Shown here in pieces: positions 52,997 to 63,942 of a stretch of 64,000 nt of DNA. The notes below the pieces were generated by a model, which did not search any database, was not told where the DNA came from, and saw only the letters and a program-made list of their open reading frames with translations. The translations under genes and the position numbers were made by a program. The DNA comes from Sulfidibacter corallicola (GTDB lineage: Bacteria > Acidobacteriota > Holophagae > Acanthopleuribacterales > Acanthopleuribacteraceae), in the NCBI RefSeq assembly GCF_017498545.1, contig NZ_CP071793.1:5543001-5607000 (forward strand), written 5' to 3'. The stretch's first letter is position 1; each line of letters opens with the position of its first letter.

Positions 52997-55319
52997 ATCG
53001 CCAGAGATACGAAAACTTCATGAAGACCTGATGCGAGTCGTTGTGCAGGTCTTCGGTCAGCAGCAACTGGTTCCGATCCGCGCCGTGTTCCAGCAACACG
53101 TTGATGTAGTTGCTGTTGTAGCCCAGGTAAAAAGCGGTCCAGGGATTGACGAGGTAGGTGAGCAGCAGGTCGCCGTTGAGATCGCGGCCGCGCGGAATCC
53201 GGGTTTCCTGCTCGTTGACCCGAAGGGACTCGTATTGCGCGATCAGGCGTGCGCTGAGATGGCGATTGAACTGCCAGTTCAGCTTGGTGCGGTAGATGAG
53301 GTTGGAAAAAACGAAGGCGTCGTTGTCCTTGTTGTCCAGCTTGAAGTACAAAAGGTCTTGGTCCAACCGGAAGCGGGTGATCGGCCGCCAGATGAACGAC
53401 AGGTTGAAGTCTTCGTAGGTGCCCAGGTTCGGCGCGAACTCACGGTGGCGCACGAAATTCGGTGTCTCGCCCTGCTCGTAGTAGGTGTCCAGCGAAAATT
53501 TCTTGAAAATCGAGGTGGTGATGCTGGCTCCCGCGTGCCAGAACTCGAGCTTCGTTCTTTCGGTCAGCGCTGGAAAGTCAACGGGGCGAAGGGTTTCCCT
53601 GGCGATGGAGCCGTAGAGAAAGGCGGTCGTCTGGCCTTCGAATTGCCAGACGAGGTTTGGCGAGAAATTCTCTTCCTGCGGGGTGCCGTCCTGGTCCCAA
53701 AAGTTCTCGGTCGAGAGGTTCAGGCCCCAGGCGTCCAGTTTGCCGTTTTCCGGTCGGCTGCGCAGGGTGGTGAAGGTGTGGACGTTTCGGTTGTCGGGGC
53801 GATAGACGCGCCCGAGGAAACCCGTCGGCGCGCGGAAGTCCTCTCCCACGTCCACATAACGAATGAAGGTCGTGACATTGCGCCCGTCGCGTACGAATAA
53901 CGCGTAGTAGGCTTCGTCCTCCAGCTCCATGATCGCGCCTTCGTCCGCGTCCAGTTCGTCGTTGCGGCTGTGTACCGCCTGCACCTGAGCCGTCCAGTTG
54001 GCGTTCAGGGTAAAACGACCGTCCACGCTGGCCACGTCGTTGCGGCGACCGTTGAGTTCGCGATGGGTATACAGCATGCCGATTCGCGACTGAGAGAATA
54101 CGTCCCGTGTCAGTCGCGCGATTCCGTAATTCGCGTCGTGCCCGTAATCTATGTGGTTCGGGTGAATTTGTCCGGGAGCCTTGTCGTTGGCGATCAGGGC
54201 GCCAATGGCGTAGGGTCCGGATTTGCCGGTCAGACGAATGCCGCCCTCGGGTTCGATGATGCGACGTGTAAATACCAGGCGGATCGGCAACTTGAAAATG
54301 TCCGAGTTTTCGATGAAGAAGGGCCGGCGTTCCGGAAAAAAGGTCTCGAACCGATTGTTGGTCACGATTTGCGGTTGATCCGACTCCACCTGGCTGAAAT
54401 CGGGATTGGCGGTCAGATCCAGAACCATACTTTCTTTGAACACGAACTTGGCATCCAGCCCGATTTTGGCGTCGTTGTCGTCCGAAATGAAACGCGGCCC
54501 TTCTTGAGGGTCGTTCTCGAGCAGTTCGAACGAGCGCGCCGTCACGAACGGAATGAACTGGTGGTTCTTGCCGCTGGTGATCTTGGTGTCGATACGCAGC
54601 CGGCCGGCCTGGTTCAACTTGCCCTGAATGGCGCGCAAATAGCGTGGCCAGTGGGAATCCTCACTGAGGCGAATGATGCTGCGGCTGAACATCACACCCC
54701 AGACCTGCTCTCGCTCCGGAGGAAAGCGCAGGCTCTTGAAGGGCACCACCATGCGGACGATGAAGCCGCCCTCGGTCAGGCGACCTTCCGAGCGCCAGAC
54801 GGTATTGAACGAACTGTCTTCGCCGCTGCCCTCGGTGAAAATGCTGTCCCGCTGAACGCCGCGGGGATTACAGGTAAAGGTATAGGCGCGGCGTTGATCG
54901 TTGAAGGTGTCGATGACCAGGCTGACCGTATCGTCGTCGCCAATGGATTCTCGTGGGGCTAAGCTGTGTCGGACCTTGTGGGGCTCCTGGTCGAAAGCCA
55001 AAAATACTGCATATAGGTTTTTTTCATCGTGAGACAAGTATACTTCGGTCCGTTGGCTCGCGTTCCTGCCGTCGTGAGGATGGCGTTGGGAAAAGCCTGT
55101 CGCGGTTACCATGTGACCGCTGACCCTGGGGCTGGCGGTCATCCCCGAGAAATCGTCGAGCGTTGGGATCTCGCTAAAATAGGGGACCGAGAGCTGCGGA
55201 GTCGTGACTTCGGGGGAGAGGTCCCGGTAAGTGGGGCCGATCCACAACGATGTCAAGAACACGATGAAAACGACCAAAAATGCCTCCAATCCGGTCGTCG
55301 GTATTTGCCTGATTACCAT
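52995..55319 (-). CDS. DUF5916-family outer-membrane/carbohydrate-binding-like protein
   Basis: A 774-residue exported protein. A signal or membrane anchor (GLEAFLVVFIVFLTSLW) is followed by a CBM9/DOMON-like beta domain (~55-255; RTEVYLSHDEKNLYAVFLAFD). The DUF5916 hallmark ANPDFSQVESDQPQIV and then FFPERRPFFIE lies near 320-350. The C-terminal ~400 residues alternate aromatic and polar residues as in an outer-membrane beta-barrel and end in YLWR, an aromatic terminus that fits. ATG 55319 is chosen; GTG 55379 would add 20 residues. The function of the family is not established. Confidence 0.85.
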   Translation of the reverse strand: MVIRQIPTTGLEAFLVVFIVFLTSLWIGPTYRDLSPEVTTPQLSVPYFSEIPTLDDFSGMTASPRVSGHMVTATGFSQRHPHDGRNASQRTEVYLSHDEKNLYAVFLAFDQEPHKVRHSLAPRESIGDDDTVSLVIDTFNDQRRAYTFTCNPRGVQRDSIFTEGSGEDSSFNTVWRSEGRLTEGGFIVRMVVPFKSLRFPPEREQVWGVMFSRSIIRLSEDSHWPRYLRAIQGKLNQAGRLRIDTKITSGKNHQFIPFVTARSFELLENDPQEGPRFISDDNDAKIGLDAKFVFKESMVLDLTANPDFSQVESDQPQIVTNNRFETFFPERRPFFIENSDIFKLPIRLVFTRRIIEPEGGIRLTGKSGPYAIGALIANDKAPGQIHPNHIDYGHDANYGIARLTRDVFSQSRIGMLYTHRELNGRRNDVASVDGRFTLNANWTAQVQAVHSRNDELDADEGAIMELEDEAYYALFVRDGRNVTTFIRYVDVGEDFRAPTGFLGRVYRPDNRNVHTFTTLRSRPENGKLDAWGLNLSTENFWDQDGTPQEENFSPNLVWQFEGQTTAFLYGSIARETLRPVDFPALTERTKLEFWHAGASITTSIFKKFSLDTYYEQGETPNFVRHREFAPNLGTYEDFNLSFIWRPITRFRLDQDLLYFKLDNKDNDAFVFSNLIYRTKLNWQFNRHLSARLIAQYESLRVNEQETRIPRGRDLNGDLLLTYLVNPWTAFYLGYNSNYINVLLEHGADRNQLLLTEDLHNDSHQVFMKFSYLWR

Positions 55320-55413
55320 TGATTTCAGAGGGTGCTGGATTCGCGCAAGCGCAAGTATACCCAATTCGCCTAAAAACACCTAGAACATCAAGGGCAATAT
55401 TCATTTTTGTGAT

Positions 55414-56091
55414 TTATCGCGTCTTGTTCTGTCTGTCCAGAAGTTGATTGACGGCATCTTCCAAAGTTGTTTCCGGTTGTGGAAGCGCTGAAAACAACCA
55501 GTCCGAGTAAATTTGACTATCTTGATAAACAAGTAAACCCTCTTCGTCCGATTTGGAACGGATGCCCGTGATCTGCTGATTTTGGATCCGGAACACCGAT
55601 TGAAAGGGTTGGTCCTCGCTTTCTTCCTTGGGTTCGTCGAGTTCCTTGGTGCCCACTTCCATCAGGCGAACCGCGGCCCGGTTCAGGTTCTTGACCGAAC
55701 TCATGTCACTCGAGGTCAAGTACACCAGCTCCCATTCTCCATCTTCGGTCATGGGGTCGGTGTATACCTTGCGCACGAAGCGCGGCTCCTGTTCCACCAT
55801 CTCTTCCAGCGAAAAGGGAAAGCGACCGAACTTGAGGTAGAAGCGGCGAATGCCGTCGGCCATGTGTTGACCGCGATACATCAACTCCTGCTCCTTGAGC
55901 CGCTGGCCGGCGGTGGCCAGCGGCTGCATGGCCATGGCCATCATCAGGCTGAGCGTCGTCACCAGGATGATGGCCACCAGCAACATGTGCCCGCTGGATC
56001 GGGCTCCGAAGGCGTTGGCCATCGATGTGTCGCGGAGTTTGTGGCGCGCGTCGCGCTCGGGTTTGCTGGGTGGGGGGTGGATCTGTGTCAC
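55414..56091 (-). CDS. Third pseudopilin-like protein of the secretion locus
   Basis: A 225-residue protein with a prepilin-like N-terminus: RSSG then HMLLVAIILVTTLSLMMAMAM, a hydrophobic helix after a likely Gly/His cleavage point, unusual in lacking the Phe and Glu5 of type IV pilins. Beyond the helix is a GspG-like pattern (GIRRFYLKFGRFPFSLEEMV, VYTDPMTEDGEWELVY) and a polar C-terminus. GTG 56091 starts 4 nt after the preceding stop. The missing Glu5 suggests a minor or initiating pseudopilin. Confidence 0.72.
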   Translation of the reverse strand: MTQIHPPPSKPERDARHKLRDTSMANAFGARSSGHMLLVAIILVTTLSLMMAMAMQPLATAGQRLKEQELMYRGQHMADGIRRFYLKFGRFPFSLEEMVEQEPRFVRKVYTDPMTEDGEWELVYLTSSDMSSVKNLNRAAVRLMEVGTKELDEPKEESEDQPFQSVFRIQNQQITGIRSKSDEEGLLVYQDSQIYSDWLFSALPQPETTLEDAVNQLLDRQNKTR

Positions 56092-56095
56092 GGCT

Positions 56096-56509
56096 TCACC
56101 ACTCCGAATAGAAGGTGCCGTCCAACGCCCGATCGGGGCTGCCGCTCTTGATATCGAACAGGCCGGGTTCGTAACTGCTGTCTTCGTCGGCGAAATCGCT
56201 TTCGTAGATCAGGGTCCAGGTCTCGCTCGAGTTGGTGAGGGGGTCGCGCGGGATCTCGCGCAGGTAACCCTCGTCGACCAGTGTTTCCAGGCCTTCGGGA
56301 TAGTGGCCTTTGTCGTGATTGTACTCGTCCAGGGTCATGCGAATCTGGGCGAGGTTGTGGCGCAGTACCGTTTCGCGCGACTTCTGGGCCGTATTGCGGT
56401 GGGTGGAGGTGGCGATGCCGGCCAAAAGGCCGAGGATGGTGAGCACGACCATCAGCTCGAGCAGGGAAAACCCGGACCGCACCGGTTTCCGGTAAGCATG
56501 GAATTGCAT
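56096..56509 (-). CDS. Type II secretion/type IV pilin-like pseudopilin (GspG-like)
   Basis: A 137-residue prepilin. The peptidase site is RSG then FSLLELMVVLTILG with the conserved Glu at +5. The mature part has the GspG pattern (DEYNHDKGHYPEGLETLV, GYLREIPRDPLTN). The last residues, LDGTFYSEW, nearly repeat those of the upstream pseudopilin. ATG 56509 with GGAGG upstream. An earlier frame to 56680 exists but is not used. Confidence 0.85.
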   Translation of the reverse strand: MQFHAYRKPVRSGFSLLELMVVLTILGLLAGIATSTHRNTAQKSRETVLRHNLAQIRMTLDEYNHDKGHYPEGLETLVDEGYLREIPRDPLTNSSETWTLIYESDFADEDSSYEPGLFDIKSGSPDRALDGTFYSEW

Positions 56510-56556
56510 GGACCTGCCTCCTTTCGTCAAGTTCGCGTGCATCGAGGGGTGGCCGA

Positions 56557-57039
56557 CTACCATTCGGCGTACTCCGTGCCGTCGAGCGCGACCCCGTCGC
56601 TCAACGAGTAGATATCGAACAAGTTTTCGCGACCCCAATGACGCGAATCCGGTTCGTCCTGGGCCGATCGCAATCCCCACTCGGCCTCACCGGTCATGGG
56701 GTCGAGCGGGATGCGCCGCAGAAAGCGCATGGTCTGACCTGGCTGTTTCTTGAGCGGGACACCCAGGATCATTTGCTCGAAATCGGCCGGATAGCCGAGC
56801 TGCTGGATGTCGTCCAGCGCGATCAGCCCCTCGTCGTGGGCCTTCTTGAAGCGGTCGATCGCGGTGCGGACCTCCAGCAGGCTTCGTTTGAGTTCGACCT
56901 CCTTGCGGCGTTTGACCAACTTGCGGGTGGTGGGTACCACCGCGGCGGCCAAAATGCCCAGCACCGTCATGGCGATGATCAACTCGAGCAGGGTGAATCC
57001 CCGCACGAGTCGATGACGGCGGAGGACCGCGGTCATCAT
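56557..57039 (-). CDS. Type II secretion/type IV pilin-like pseudopilin (GspG-like)
   Basis: A 160-residue prepilin with cleavage at RG before FTLLELIIAMTVLGILAA and Glu at +5. The mature domain resembles GspG (DRFKKAHDEGLIALDDIQQLGYP, RIPLDPMTGEAEWGL), the major pseudopilin that builds the T2SS pseudopilus. It ends LDGTEYAEW. It overlaps the secretin stop by ATGA (57036-57039). The start is ATG 57039 or the adjacent ATG 57036. Confidence 0.87.
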   Translation of the reverse strand: MMTAVLRRHRLVRGFTLLELIIAMTVLGILAAAVVPTTRKLVKRRKEVELKRSLLEVRTAIDRFKKAHDEGLIALDDIQQLGYPADFEQMILGVPLKKQPGQTMRFLRRIPLDPMTGEAEWGLRSAQDEPDSRHWGRENLFDIYSLSDGVALDGTEYAEW

Positions 57040-59393
57040 GGAGAGACCTCGAAGCTGGCGTTCAGGCCTTCGGCCGGCAGCGGGTTGCCCTCGGGATCGA
57101 CCAGCGAGACCTTGACGAACTCGAGGTTGCCGTTGCCGGGTGCCTTGGCGCGGAAGGACATTTCGGCCAGGATGCCCGAGCCGCTGAACGGTTGACCGGA
57201 CTCGCGTTGGCTCAGGACCATGCTGAGTCGACCGCGCGCGTTATTCCACGCGGGACGCAGCAGCGGACGCTGGCCGCGCGCATCGAAAAACTGACCGATT
57301 TGCACCGATTCGGCCTGAAGAACCTCGGGATCGTAGGTCACCACGATTTCACCGGAGCGAAGATTCTCCACATTGGTGATGAAAAGCTGAACCTGAACCG
57401 TGTCGTCCTGGCGCGCCTCCAGGTTGGGCGGCATGAACGACATCATCGCCGGCGTGGGTTCCGGCTCTTCGGGGTCGATTTCGGCATCGGTGCCTTCCGT
57501 GGCTTCCTCACCCTGGGTGATCTCCCTTTCCTCGGATTCGGCGAAGGGGTCGAAGGCGGGTTTGCCGCGCGAACCGTGCTCGTCGGCGTTGTCTTCCTCG
57601 GCCTCTGCATTTTCGGGCGAGGTGCGCGGAATCAGAGGTTGGTCCGCTTCTTCGGCATCCTTGGTGTCGGCCTCGCGCTTGGCCTTGGCGTACAGCGAGG
57701 AGAGGCGCAGGCTGCTGACCTCGTAGGGCGCGCGATCGGTCTCGTTGATGTCGGAGCCGCGGATCACGACGGGTCGAATGGTCATGATGATGTCGGTTTT
57801 GGAAACGGTTTTCTCGTCGTTGGAGAACAGCCTGCCGAGAATGGGAATGTCGGACAGGCCGGGAATGCCGCTGAGCGATTTGCGCTCGTCGTTGGTCAAC
57901 AGACCCGCCAGCACGTTGGTCTCGCCGTTGCGCAATCGGATCGACGTGCTCACCTGGCGTTTGCCCAGGATCGGCTGCAGGCCGGCGGACAGGACCGAGG
58001 TGATTTCCAGAGTCAGGGCGAGCGTGACTTCCTGGTTGAAATGCACGCGTGGCTCGATTTCGATGCTGATGCCCACGTCGTTGTAATTGAAGGAGGTCAG
58101 CGCCTGGTCGCCCACGTTCGAAAAGCCTTGGCTACCCGCGAGTTGGGCGCTGGTGAAGGACGTACTGGCGATCGGGATGCTCTGGCCGATCTTGATGTTG
58201 GCCTTCTCTCCGCTGGTGACGCGCAACTGCGGATTGGAGACCTGGGTCGTGTCGCCGTGTTCCTTGAGGAAGTCGATGGCGATGGCGGGCACGATGGTCA
58301 GGTAGTCGTTGGAGCCGAGACTGGGGAACACGCCGCGCAGGCCGTTGACGTCCGAGTCGTCATCGCTGCGGTTCACCGGATCGGCGGCGACCGCGGCGCG
58401 ATAGAGCGGTGTGGGGCTGCTCAGATCGGGGTTGATCGGCAGGATGCCCAGCTTGTGCGAGCGGCTCTTGGAGACTTCCAGCAGCTCCACCTCGATGATC
58501 ACCTCGGGCTTGGCCTTGTCGTTGGCCGTGATGATTTTCTCGGCCAGGGCGATCTGCTCCTCCGTGCCCTTGATGGTGATCGCGTTGAGGGCTTCGTTCT
58601 CCGCGTACTCCTTGATGCCGCCCAGCCGTTGCAGGTGCTGCTTCAGGTCGTTGGGCTCGATGTTGGAGAGATAGAAGGTGCGAATGATCTGGTTGTCGTA
58701 GCGGTCGCGATTGTTCTTGTTGTCTTCCAGAATCACGATCGTGTTGTCGTCGATGACCTTGAAAAAGTGGCGGTTCAGGACCATCAGCGTGTCGAGCGCC
58801 TTCAGGAAGTCCAGGTTGCGCAGATCGAGCGTGATCTTGTCGTCGCGGATCTTGGTATCGATGACGATGTTGACGTCGTAGCCGCGGCCGAGCGCCTGGT
58901 AGATGTCGCGAACCGAGGTGGGCTTGGTGAAGATCAGGTCCAGGGCGCCCCACGTCTTCGGCTGTAACTGCGGCAGGTTGCCCGAACCGATCGTTTCGGC
59001 TTCGGCCTCCGCCTCCTCGATGCTCTTTTCCAACGCCGCTTCGCGTTCCGTAATTCGTTTGGCGAGAAAGCGGGCCTCGCCGTTGTTGGGATCGTAGGTC
59101 AGCACCAGGTTGTTCTCGAACTTCGCTTCGCCGAGCTTGTTGCGTTCGAAGTAATGAACGGCGCGACGAAGGTGGCTCAGGGCCGCCTGAATGCGCGCGC
59201 GCTCCATTTCCAGTTTCGCCTTGGTGCTGGCGGGGTCCTGCTCCAGGATTTTTTCCCAGAGGGTGAACGCCTCGTCCCAATTCTCGGTTTCCGTGGCTTT
59301 GTTCGCCTTGCGGATTTCGGGCTTGTACAAGCAAGCCGTGGTCAGGGTCACGCACAAACTCAAGGCGCATATCCACACGATTCTCTGGCGCAT
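57036..59393 (-). CDS. Secretin (GspD/PilQ-like) with C-terminal cohesin-like domain
   Basis: A 785-residue lipoprotein forming an outer-membrane secretion pore. The lipobox VTLTTAC places lipidated Cys21; AGGAG sits 5 nt before ATG 59393, and ATG 59429 overlaps the PilP stop as an alternative. A helical TPR-like region (~25-150) precedes N-domains (STN-like TWGALDLIFTKPTSVRDIYQ; NEALNAITIKGT) and the secretin core (VTLALTLEITSV, VLAGLLTNDERKSLSGIPGLSDIPILGRLF). After an acidic linker, ~660-785 form a cohesin-like beta sandwich (VQVQLFITNVENLRSGEIVV, FSGSGILAEMSFRAK). A secretin ending in cohesin is uncommon outside a few phyla. Confidence 0.88.
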   Translation of the reverse strand: MRQRIVWICALSLCVTLTTACLYKPEIRKANKATETENWDEAFTLWEKILEQDPASTKAKLEMERARIQAALSHLRRAVHYFERNKLGEAKFENNLVLTYDPNNGEARFLAKRITEREAALEKSIEEAEAEAETIGSGNLPQLQPKTWGALDLIFTKPTSVRDIYQALGRGYDVNIVIDTKIRDDKITLDLRNLDFLKALDTLMVLNRHFFKVIDDNTIVILEDNKNNRDRYDNQIIRTFYLSNIEPNDLKQHLQRLGGIKEYAENEALNAITIKGTEEQIALAEKIITANDKAKPEVIIEVELLEVSKSRSHKLGILPINPDLSSPTPLYRAAVAADPVNRSDDDSDVNGLRGVFPSLGSNDYLTIVPAIAIDFLKEHGDTTQVSNPQLRVTSGEKANIKIGQSIPIASTSFTSAQLAGSQGFSNVGDQALTSFNYNDVGISIEIEPRVHFNQEVTLALTLEITSVLSAGLQPILGKRQVSTSIRLRNGETNVLAGLLTNDERKSLSGIPGLSDIPILGRLFSNDEKTVSKTDIIMTIRPVVIRGSDINETDRAPYEVSSLRLSSLYAKAKREADTKDAEEADQPLIPRTSPENAEAEEDNADEHGSRGKPAFDPFAESEEREITQGEEATEGTDAEIDPEEPEPTPAMMSFMPPNLEARQDDTVQVQLFITNVENLRSGEIVVTYDPEVLQAESVQIGQFFDARGQRPLLRPAWNNARGRLSMVLSQRESGQPFSGSGILAEMSFRAKAPGNGNLEFVKVSLVDPEGNPLPAEGLNASFEVSP

Positions 59394-59425
59394 GCCGGCT
59401 CCTGTTCTGTTTTCCGATGCCATGC

Positions 59426-60022
59426 TCATTCGGATTCCAAGTTGATGTCGATTTGCTTCTGATTCTCCAGAAACATCAGGCGAACCACGGGATAGCGAAA
59501 GTCCACCAATTGATAACGGTTGGCGAAGGTTTCGCCCAGAGGCACCACGAACAATTCCTCTTCCAGTGCGACGGCGAACTGGAACTGCCGATCCTCGTGA
59601 CTGGCCATGACGCCGAGGACCTTGCCCGGAAAGGTGGGATCCGGCGGTACCTCCGGTTCTTCCGGTTGCGACAGTTCGGCGGCCTTCAGCGCTTCCTCGC
59701 GAGCCTTTTCCAGCTCTTCCTGCAATTGCTGGTGTTTTTCCTCGACTCGGCGATCGGGAGCGCCGAAAAGGAACGGATTGCGGATCGCGGTCGCGTCTTC
59801 CAGGGTTTTGCTCTTGCGGTTGGCGAACGAGAGTTCGGGAAGGCGTCGCACTTCCTCGATCGCCTTTTGGGCGCGGGCCTGGTCGGCGCCTTCCAGCACG
59901 CCGAAATCGCCGCCGAACACGCCGATCTCTCCGGCGCCGTCACCTAAATAGATGTAGGCGTTGACCAGGATCAGGGCGGCGACCAGTCCCAGCAGGATCA
60001 TCAAGCGTTTCTTCTCGTTCAT
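59426..60022 (-). CDS. PilP/GspC-like assembly protein
   Basis: A 198-residue protein. One transmembrane helix (LMILLGLVAALILVNAYIYLG) is followed by a coiled coil (HQQLQEELEKAREEALKAAEL) and a small C-terminal beta domain (KVLGVMASHEDRQFQFAVALEEELFVVPLGETF) like the homology region that joins inner-membrane platform proteins to the secretin. Position between the PilO-like and secretin genes supports this. The start overlaps the upstream stop (ATGA, 60019-60022). Confidence 0.78.
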   Translation of the reverse strand: MNEKKRLMILLGLVAALILVNAYIYLGDGAGEIGVFGGDFGVLEGADQARAQKAIEEVRRLPELSFANRKSKTLEDATAIRNPFLFGAPDRRVEEKHQQLQEELEKAREEALKAAELSQPEEPEVPPDPTFPGKVLGVMASHEDRQFQFAVALEEELFVVPLGETFANRYQLVDFRYPVVRLMFLENQKQIDINLESE

Positions 60023-60579
60023 GAGCCACCGCCCTCGAAATAGGTTGCCAGGGAGAGTTGAACCTGTACCGCGTTGCGCTGGCTGGATTCGCCTTCCAGG
60101 TTCAGCTCGGTGATGATCAGGAACATCTCGGAGGTTTCGATGTCTTCGATGAAGCCGCGGATGTCGCGGTACCGCCCGAGCAGCGGGAGTTCGATCTCGT
60201 AGACTTCCAGGTTGTCCTGGCGGGTGTGGGTGGTGCGGTACTGCACCTGGTCCATCTTCAATCCGTGTTTGCCGGCCTTCTCCGCGAGGAAGGCCGAAAT
60301 CGAAACGATGCGTTCTTCGCGCTGTTGGAGGAATTCGCGGCGAAAGCGGGCCATCTCGCGCAGGTTCTCGTGGTAGCGGTTCGCGTAGCGCTGCACGTTG
60401 GCGGCTTCCTGGTTGTCGCGCTCCAGTTCCAGCCGTTTCATTTCCAGGCGGGAGGCGCTGTCCTTCTGAATGGCGCGCTCTTCTTCGACCGCGAAGATCC
60501 AGAACGCGGCCAGGAAGAGGAGCAGCACGGCGGCGGTGACCCCCTGGCCGACCTTGTGATAGAGGTAGTCGTGAATCAT
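60019..60579 (-). CDS. PilO/GspM-like inner-membrane platform protein
   Basis: A 186-residue protein: a short cytoplasmic N-terminus, one transmembrane helix (GVTAAVLLLFLAAFWIFAV), a coiled coil (EMKRLELERDNQEAANVQRYANR) and a ferredoxin-like fold (ELPLLGRYRDIRGFIEDIETSEMFLIITELNLEGES), the PilO pattern. The N-terminus overlaps the PilN-like stop by ATGA (60576-60579). Confidence 0.83.
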   Translation of the reverse strand: MIHDYLYHKVGQGVTAAVLLLFLAAFWIFAVEEERAIQKDSASRLEMKRLELERDNQEAANVQRYANRYHENLREMARFRREFLQQREERIVSISAFLAEKAGKHGLKMDQVQYRTTHTRQDNLEVYEIELPLLGRYRDIRGFIEDIETSEMFLIITELNLEGESSQRNAVQVQLSLATYFEGGGS

Positions 60580-61166
60580 GATTTCCCTCCACCGGGCAGA
60601 TAGGTGAAGGCGATCTCGAAGTCGATGGCCGCCGCCGGATTGTCGCCGTAGGTTTCCGAAGAAAAGTGCACGTCCTTGAAGCGCGGCTGGGCCTGCAGGG
60701 CGCGGATGAAGCTCAATTGGGCTTCCTTGGATCGCGCCTGGCCGCTGAGTCGCAGGACCGTCTCCTTGACGCGGCCGCGGCTTCGCTGGCTGGACTGGGG
60801 GCGCAGGCTGATGATCCGCACGTCCTTCGGCAGCAGCAGGCCCAAATCGTCCAGCAGTTTGCCCCAATGGGTGTCGAAAGCGCTCTGGATCTCGTGAAAT
60901 TGCACCACTTTCTTGCGGTAATCGCTCAAATCCACCTTGGCCAACTCGCTGAGGGCCAGACTGTGCCGCTGCATCAGGTTCTGTTCCTCGAGGTTCAACG
61001 CGTCCAGCTCCTCGTGGGCCAGCGCGTTGCTGTGGCGCAGCCGGTTCCAACTCACCAGCGCGATGCCCAGCCCCACCAGCAGGCTCAGGTTGACCGTCCA
61101 CAGGATCAGCAGGGTTTTGGTGCGGTGCTTGAACGGTGACGGCGAAAAATTCAGTTGATCTGACAT
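60576..61166 (-). CDS. PilN/GspL-C-like inner-membrane protein
   Basis: A 196-residue protein with a short cytoplasmic N-terminus, one transmembrane helix (LLILWTVNLSLLVGLGIALV), a periplasmic coiled coil (EELDALNLEEQNLMQRHSLALSEL) and a ferredoxin-like domain (LGLLLPKDVRIISLRPQ, LRLSGQARSKEAQLSFIRALQ), typical of PilN. It is coupled to the next gene (ATGA). Confidence 0.85.
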   Translation of the reverse strand: MSDQLNFSPSPFKHRTKTLLILWTVNLSLLVGLGIALVSWNRLRHSNALAHEELDALNLEEQNLMQRHSLALSELAKVDLSDYRKKVVQFHEIQSAFDTHWGKLLDDLGLLLPKDVRIISLRPQSSQRSRGRVKETVLRLSGQARSKEAQLSFIRALQAQPRFKDVHFSSETYGDNPAAAIDFEIAFTYLPGGGKS

Positions 61167-61230
61167 GGCGTTTCCTCGCGGATGGCGTATGCCGGGTGCG
61201 GATGGCGGCGGACAATGCGGTTTGGGCGGA

Positions 61231-62013
61231 TCATTGGGTGCCCATCAGGGTGATGAATCGGTCGAGCGCGGGGCCGGCCAGTTGGGGGACGACCACGTCC
61301 TTCCGGAACTGGTTGAGCTCCCGTTGCAAGGCGGCCAGGTGGGGTTGTAGATCGGGCGAGAAATTCAACACCTGGACCTTTTTCCCGGTCTTGTCGGCGC
61401 GCAGGAAGGCTTCCAGATCGGAGTGGGCCAGGGTGGCCACGTCCAGCGAGCCGTCGTGCCCGAAGGGCAGGCGCCGGGTTCGAAATTGGAGCAGCTTGCC
61501 GTTCGGGGCGACCTCGGCGAACAGGTAGATCTGGTCGAAAAAGGCGATGGAGAAGCTGTTCCAGCACAGACGGGTCTTTTCCAACAGCGTCGAAAACAGG
61601 CCGCCGATGTAGCCGCAGTGAACGCCCTTGGTCTTCAGCGCCTGGAACAGGCCGTCGACCCAGGGGCGCGGCAGCGAAAAGGTGACGTAGTTGTGTTCCT
61701 CTTCCAGCGGCATGAAGCGGATTTCCGCCTTGTCGATCGGGTAGGAGAGGTAGCGTTTCAGCTTCCACGAGAGGAAGGGCTTCAATTCGGCCGGTTTGGC
61801 GGGCTGATCCAGTTTGAGCCGCAGCGGGTGGAGTAGGTCGTCCATGAGGAGGATGCCCACGCGGTGGGTTTCGAACACCTTGGCCGGCAGGTTGTCCATC
61901 ACCAGACTGGTCGCGGGCAGATCGGTCGCCGGTTCCAGGGATTGTTTCCAGCCGCCGTCGTGGCTGCCGTGACATTCGGTCGGTGAGAGGTAGATCCAAG
62001 GATGGTCGGTCAT
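61231..62013 (-). CDS. PilM/GspL-N-like cytoplasmic actin-fold protein, short form
   Basis: A 260-residue cytoplasmic protein matching the C-terminal part of PilM-type actin-like assembly proteins (ELKPFLSWKLKRYLSYPIDKAEIRFMPL, CWNSFSIAFFDQIYLFAEV). PilM is usually ~350 residues with an ATP-binding N-half; here the first ~30 residues are divergent and there is no clear nucleotide-binding signature, so it may be a reduced adaptor. It is just downstream of the ATPase gene and upstream of the PilN-like gene. Confidence 0.72.
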   Translation of the reverse strand: MTDHPWIYLSPTECHGSHDGGWKQSLEPATDLPATSLVMDNLPAKVFETHRVGILLMDDLLHPLRLKLDQPAKPAELKPFLSWKLKRYLSYPIDKAEIRFMPLEEEHNYVTFSLPRPWVDGLFQALKTKGVHCGYIGGLFSTLLEKTRLCWNSFSIAFFDQIYLFAEVAPNGKLLQFRTRRLPFGHDGSLDVATLAHSDLEAFLRADKTGKKVQVLNFSPDLQPHLAALQRELNQFRKDVVVPQLAGPALDRFITLMGTQ

Positions 62014-62086
62014 GGGTTTCCTTTGCGTGGCGTTGTCGAAGGGGGGCGCGGCGCCGGGGGAGCCGTGCGCGCTTGGCGGGGTCGTC

Positions 62087-63670
<1,584 letters not shown>

Positions 63671-63942
63671 CGGACGCGCCTCCTCTTCGGCGTGGACCGG
63701 GGACCTGGCTGGGACCTGGCGTCTGCGGGCGTGCGGCGCCAGGGTATTTTCGCCATTCCCGAAGGATTGCGGTGCCGGCACGGTGTAACGGTGCGTCGCA
63801 CGTTCCAGGGGTTCCCGACGGTCCGGGAGTGGTGGCCGGCACCCGCTTTAAATCGCCGAAATCACGCGGAAAACATCTCATAAAAAGGTCTCGTCTCATG
63901 GGTTTGGGTGTTGGGGGGTCGGTGGGTGCGGATCGCATCATC

